From Chloromonas sp. AAM2 (lineage: Eukaryota; Chlorophyta; Chlorophyceae; Chlamydomonadales; Chlamydomonadaceae), in assembly GCA_004335635.1 (NCBI GenBank), contig QAXH01002215.1:1-23162 (forward strand): a stretch of 23,162 nt of DNA, given 5' to 3'. Both the position numbers and the translations under genes were made by a program. The stretch's first letter is position 1, and each line of letters begins with the position of its first letter. This document shows, piece after piece, positions 20,922 to 23,162 of the stretch. Under the pieces are notes generated by a model that did not search any database, was not told where the DNA came from, and was given only the letters and a program-made list of their open reading frames with translations.

Positions 20922-21868
20922 GAGCATGTCGTTTGTATGGAGCGGCTGTCGGTAACTGCTGCCGCCATCAAGTCATGGGTGCTACACGAGATCAGGGCTA
21001 TAGTGAGATGTTGGTATCTGCAGGACAGAGGCTAGGCATCATGTGGTACACCGTGTCCTGCACCCAGTTGGCAGTCTCAGTGATAAGAAGGCCACACAGC
21101 TCAGTTTTCGCAGTTGCTAAGGGCAGTTGTGCTCGAGCTTGGCCACGCGCAGGAATTGACGTCGCACACACATCTGACAGTCCTGTTGGAAGCAGATTTA
21201 ACAGCTTCAAGAACATCAGCCGTTTGATGAATCTCTAAGAATTGGTGACCACGTGACAGCAGCGGCAAGGCCTGCGCCTGGATTTGTCTTCCTGTACGCT
21301 GTGTTTTGTTTGCCAGTGGCAGCAGGGCCTGAGAGCAGGCACCTAGCATCCTAGGTTGTCAAGTTGAGTACTTCTGTCATGCGGGTTGTAGCGGCGTGCG
21401 GCAGGCCCTGTGTTGCTGGCCTGCTTCTGGACATTGCCACGTCACATTTCCGTGGCCGATTCAAACTTGTTGGTTTACAAAAGATAGATTGACGGCTACG
21501 TACTGGCCCACGTTTGATTTTGCAGCTGCTTGTTGGGCCCGGCTGTCCCATTTTACACATGTGCGATGTACGCTGGTAACAACAGTGGCTGAGTACTGCT
21601 CTTCATATTGTGTGGGTGGCTTCTGTCGGAACCTCATTTCTGCAGTAATGCAGGGAAGCAGGATTCACTACTGGGTGGTGTGAGCTTGTCAATGCAAACT
21701 CTTGCTGGTGCACAAACATTTTGTGGTTTGGCAGGTATCGGCTTGTCTGTGGGTTGGGCACGGGCAGGTGTGACACCCTGATCGTGCTTTTGCTTACGTC
21801 AGAGCGACAGTGCTCCTGTCCAAGCTGGTTTCAGTGATTGTCCCATTTATGCCTGTATGCAAGCCTTG

Positions 21869-21926
21869 CAGGTGTGGCTTAAAACGTGGCATGACTTCAG
21901 GTGTGGCTTAAAGCGTGGCATGACTT
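21869..21926. repeat. 29-bp tandem duplication
   Basis: Two adjacent 29-base units (21869-21897 and 21898-21926) start CAGGTGTGGCTTAAA and end GTGGCATGACTT, with one A/G difference. It is non-coding. Confidence 0.85.
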
Positions 21927-22341
21927 GCTGAAGCGATAGCCGAGTATCAGCACATCGGTTGTGCTTGGGCCTAAGCGTGTGGCAAACGTTTTGGCGGTGA
22001 GATAGGCTGTGAAAAGCAGCTGGAGTTGCAGAGGCTTTGTCGATCTGTATGCCACCTAGTTATGCACGGTCATTGCTGAAGGCTGGTGAGTGCAATTGAA
22101 TCGCGATTGCGTGATGGTGTACTGCACTGTGCTCTAACATTTGCAGTGCTTCCCATGGGCATGATAGGTGCGTACCCGGAGTAGCCAAGTAGCTGACGTT
22201 TGACTTGATGGGTATTCACTTGAAGGTATGAGTTGCCAACTAGCTAACGCTTCACACGAGTGCGACGGTACTACGGCTTTTCTCACAGTAGCGAAGGGTT
22301 GCAACTCATGATCAGAGGTTGTCCAGGCAAATGGTGTACTA

Positions 22342-22360
22342 CCAAGACCTGCTGTCTTGG
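22342..22360. other. Perfect 7-bp inverted repeat with 5-base loop
   Basis: CCAAGAC, loop CTGCT, GTCTTGG. It is isolated in non-coding sequence, with no T-run or RNA-gene context, so the function is unknown. Confidence 0.3.
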
Positions 22361-22938
22361 CTGATCGGAGGTTAAGGTTTTCGGTAGTATTATGGGCTCA
22401 GGGTTGCGTCCTGATATACCACTGGCTTGAAGGCTTTGAATCTCCTGCACTGGCACGCTTTGCTCTCTCTTTGGCTTTTCTTCTCTTAAACTACTCGTGA
22501 CGCATCTTCATACGGCCACTGCCTCTTCTTTTTGCTGTGACTCCCAACGTGGTTCTGCAGGTTTCTGGACGGTTTCTGGCAAATGGCCTAGTGCAGTCGT
22601 TGCATGACTATATGTTGGTTTGGTGCAGCGAAATGTGATGATTGTCGGTTGGTGTATGCGTTTGTGCGGAGCGATGCGTGGATGACCTATCTATCTAGAT
22701 GCCACGTAGATGACAACACAAATGCTTGCATTCCTGACCAACTGCCGACAGCTAGCAATTTGACAAGCCACATTGTGGTTTTTGCAATTGAAAGCTTCAT
22801 CAGCGTGGGCTTGCCGAATGACTTACATGAGAGTGTTGCCTGAGCAGGTGTTATTACGTATTGATATGATTCAGAGAAGTTCACGGCATTCAACATTACG
22901 CAGCGATGTGGTACAGGCACGTGCCCTGGTCGACATAA

Positions 22939-23162
22939 GGCCGTTGGTGGCCGGTGAATGATGTAATATGGTGGCCTAACAACGTGCTAAAAGGGTACAG
23001 AATGGCATACCGCATTGACGGACAACTAGTCTCAGCACCCTCTGGGCAAGACGCACACATGGCCATTCTCATGTTGATGTATGCCGATGACCTGGTGCTC
23101 ATGGCAGACAATGCGGCAGGACTGGAAATAGCACTCCGGGTTCTGGAGCAGACAGCAGAGGA
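22939..23162 (+). mobile_element. Non-LTR retroelement (LINE-type) reverse-transcriptase fragment, cut by the window edge
   Basis: From an ATG at 23002 the frame reads a reverse-transcriptase core: YRIDGQLV, then LMLMYADDLVLMADNAAGLE, then a helix LRVLEQTAE running off the window. YADD is the catalytic motif (metal-binding Asp pair) of reverse transcriptases. The preceding YR-x-DG-x-L segment is typical of a widespread group of non-LTR elements. The frame is open from 22939, after a TAA at 22936-22938, but 22939-23001 does not resemble the expected RT palm or fingers. The copy may therefore be 5'-truncated or decayed, with its left junction near 22.95 kb. Integrity beyond the edge is unknown. 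No target-site duplication or tail can be judged. Confidence 0.75.

Larger units (their letters stand above)
20922..22938. other. Two-kilobase stretch without a convincing gene
   Basis: This follows the CCCH stop and must begin with its 3'UTR. No TGTAA occurs on + until 22962-22966, so the transcript end is unknown. Minus-strand frames at 20998-21349 read somewhat protein-like but belong to no family I know. Plus-strand frames near 22604-22843 show no retroelement or other motif. A 29-bp tandem repeat and a short hairpin are listed separately. Confidence 0.45.

Noticed and set aside
22604..22843. 79-codon plus-strand frame left of the reverse transcriptase
   Set aside because: No reverse-transcriptase, endonuclease or gag-like motif, and it is in neither frame nor contact with the RT segment.
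1..23162. CRISPR arrays, bacterial operons, ribosome binding sites, rRNA genes
   Set aside because: None seen. Spliced genes show that this is eukaryotic nuclear DNA, and the repeats present are simple or tandem intronic ones.

Overview
This window is nuclear DNA from a eukaryote with many introns, most likely a green alga (Chlorophyta). Genes are split into short exons by GT-AG introns of about 75-650 bases. No bacterial signals are present. The chlorophyte-type polyadenylation word TGTAA lies downstream of several stops. The proteins (Nuf2, a B56 subunit of PP2A, ankyrin and CCCH zinc-finger proteins) read like algal or plant homologues. The lineage is an inference. All exon models were built by hand from frame continuity, GT/AG sites and remembered family conservation, with no transcripts or alignments.

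Layout, left to right: (1) the 3' end of a low-complexity Ala/Ser/Thr/Pro-rich gene on + (2-1731); (2) an 11-exon NUF2 kinetochore gene on - (2865-7253), tail to tail with gene 1; (3) a 761-bp shared upstream region; (4) a 5-exon PP2A B'/B56 regulatory subunit gene on + (8015-10706) with a probable long 3'UTR; (5) an apparently empty stretch (about 11.8-12.6 kb); (6) a single-pass membrane protein on + with a small EGF-like cysteine module, a 13-Cys juxtamembrane patch and a polyglutamine tail (12588-14373); (7) a 6-exon ankyrin-repeat gene on - (14999-16788), tail to tail with gene 6; (8) a short shared upstream region (264 bp); (9) a 9-exon gene on + encoding a four-finger CCCH protein (17053-20921); (10) about 2 kb without a convincing gene; (11) at the right edge, a reverse-transcriptase fragment with a YADD motif from a non-LTR retroelement.

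Two head-to-head pairs stand out: NUF2/B56 and ankyrin/CCCH. Nuf2 belongs to the Ndc80 complex that binds microtubules at kinetochores. B56-PP2A is known in other eukaryotes to act at kinetochores against Aurora B and Plk1 phosphorylation, so a shared promoter for the two would make functional sense. The most unusual local structures are a roughly 80-bp duplication in NUF2 that copied a splice acceptor whose AG is now GG, a duplicated TG-microsatellite module in another NUF2 intron, and a CCCH protein with four nearly identical C-x7-C-x5-C-x3-H fingers spread over four exons. I found no complete new multi-gene system. The best candidates for undescribed biology are the membrane protein, the CCCH architecture and the NUF2/B56 promoter.
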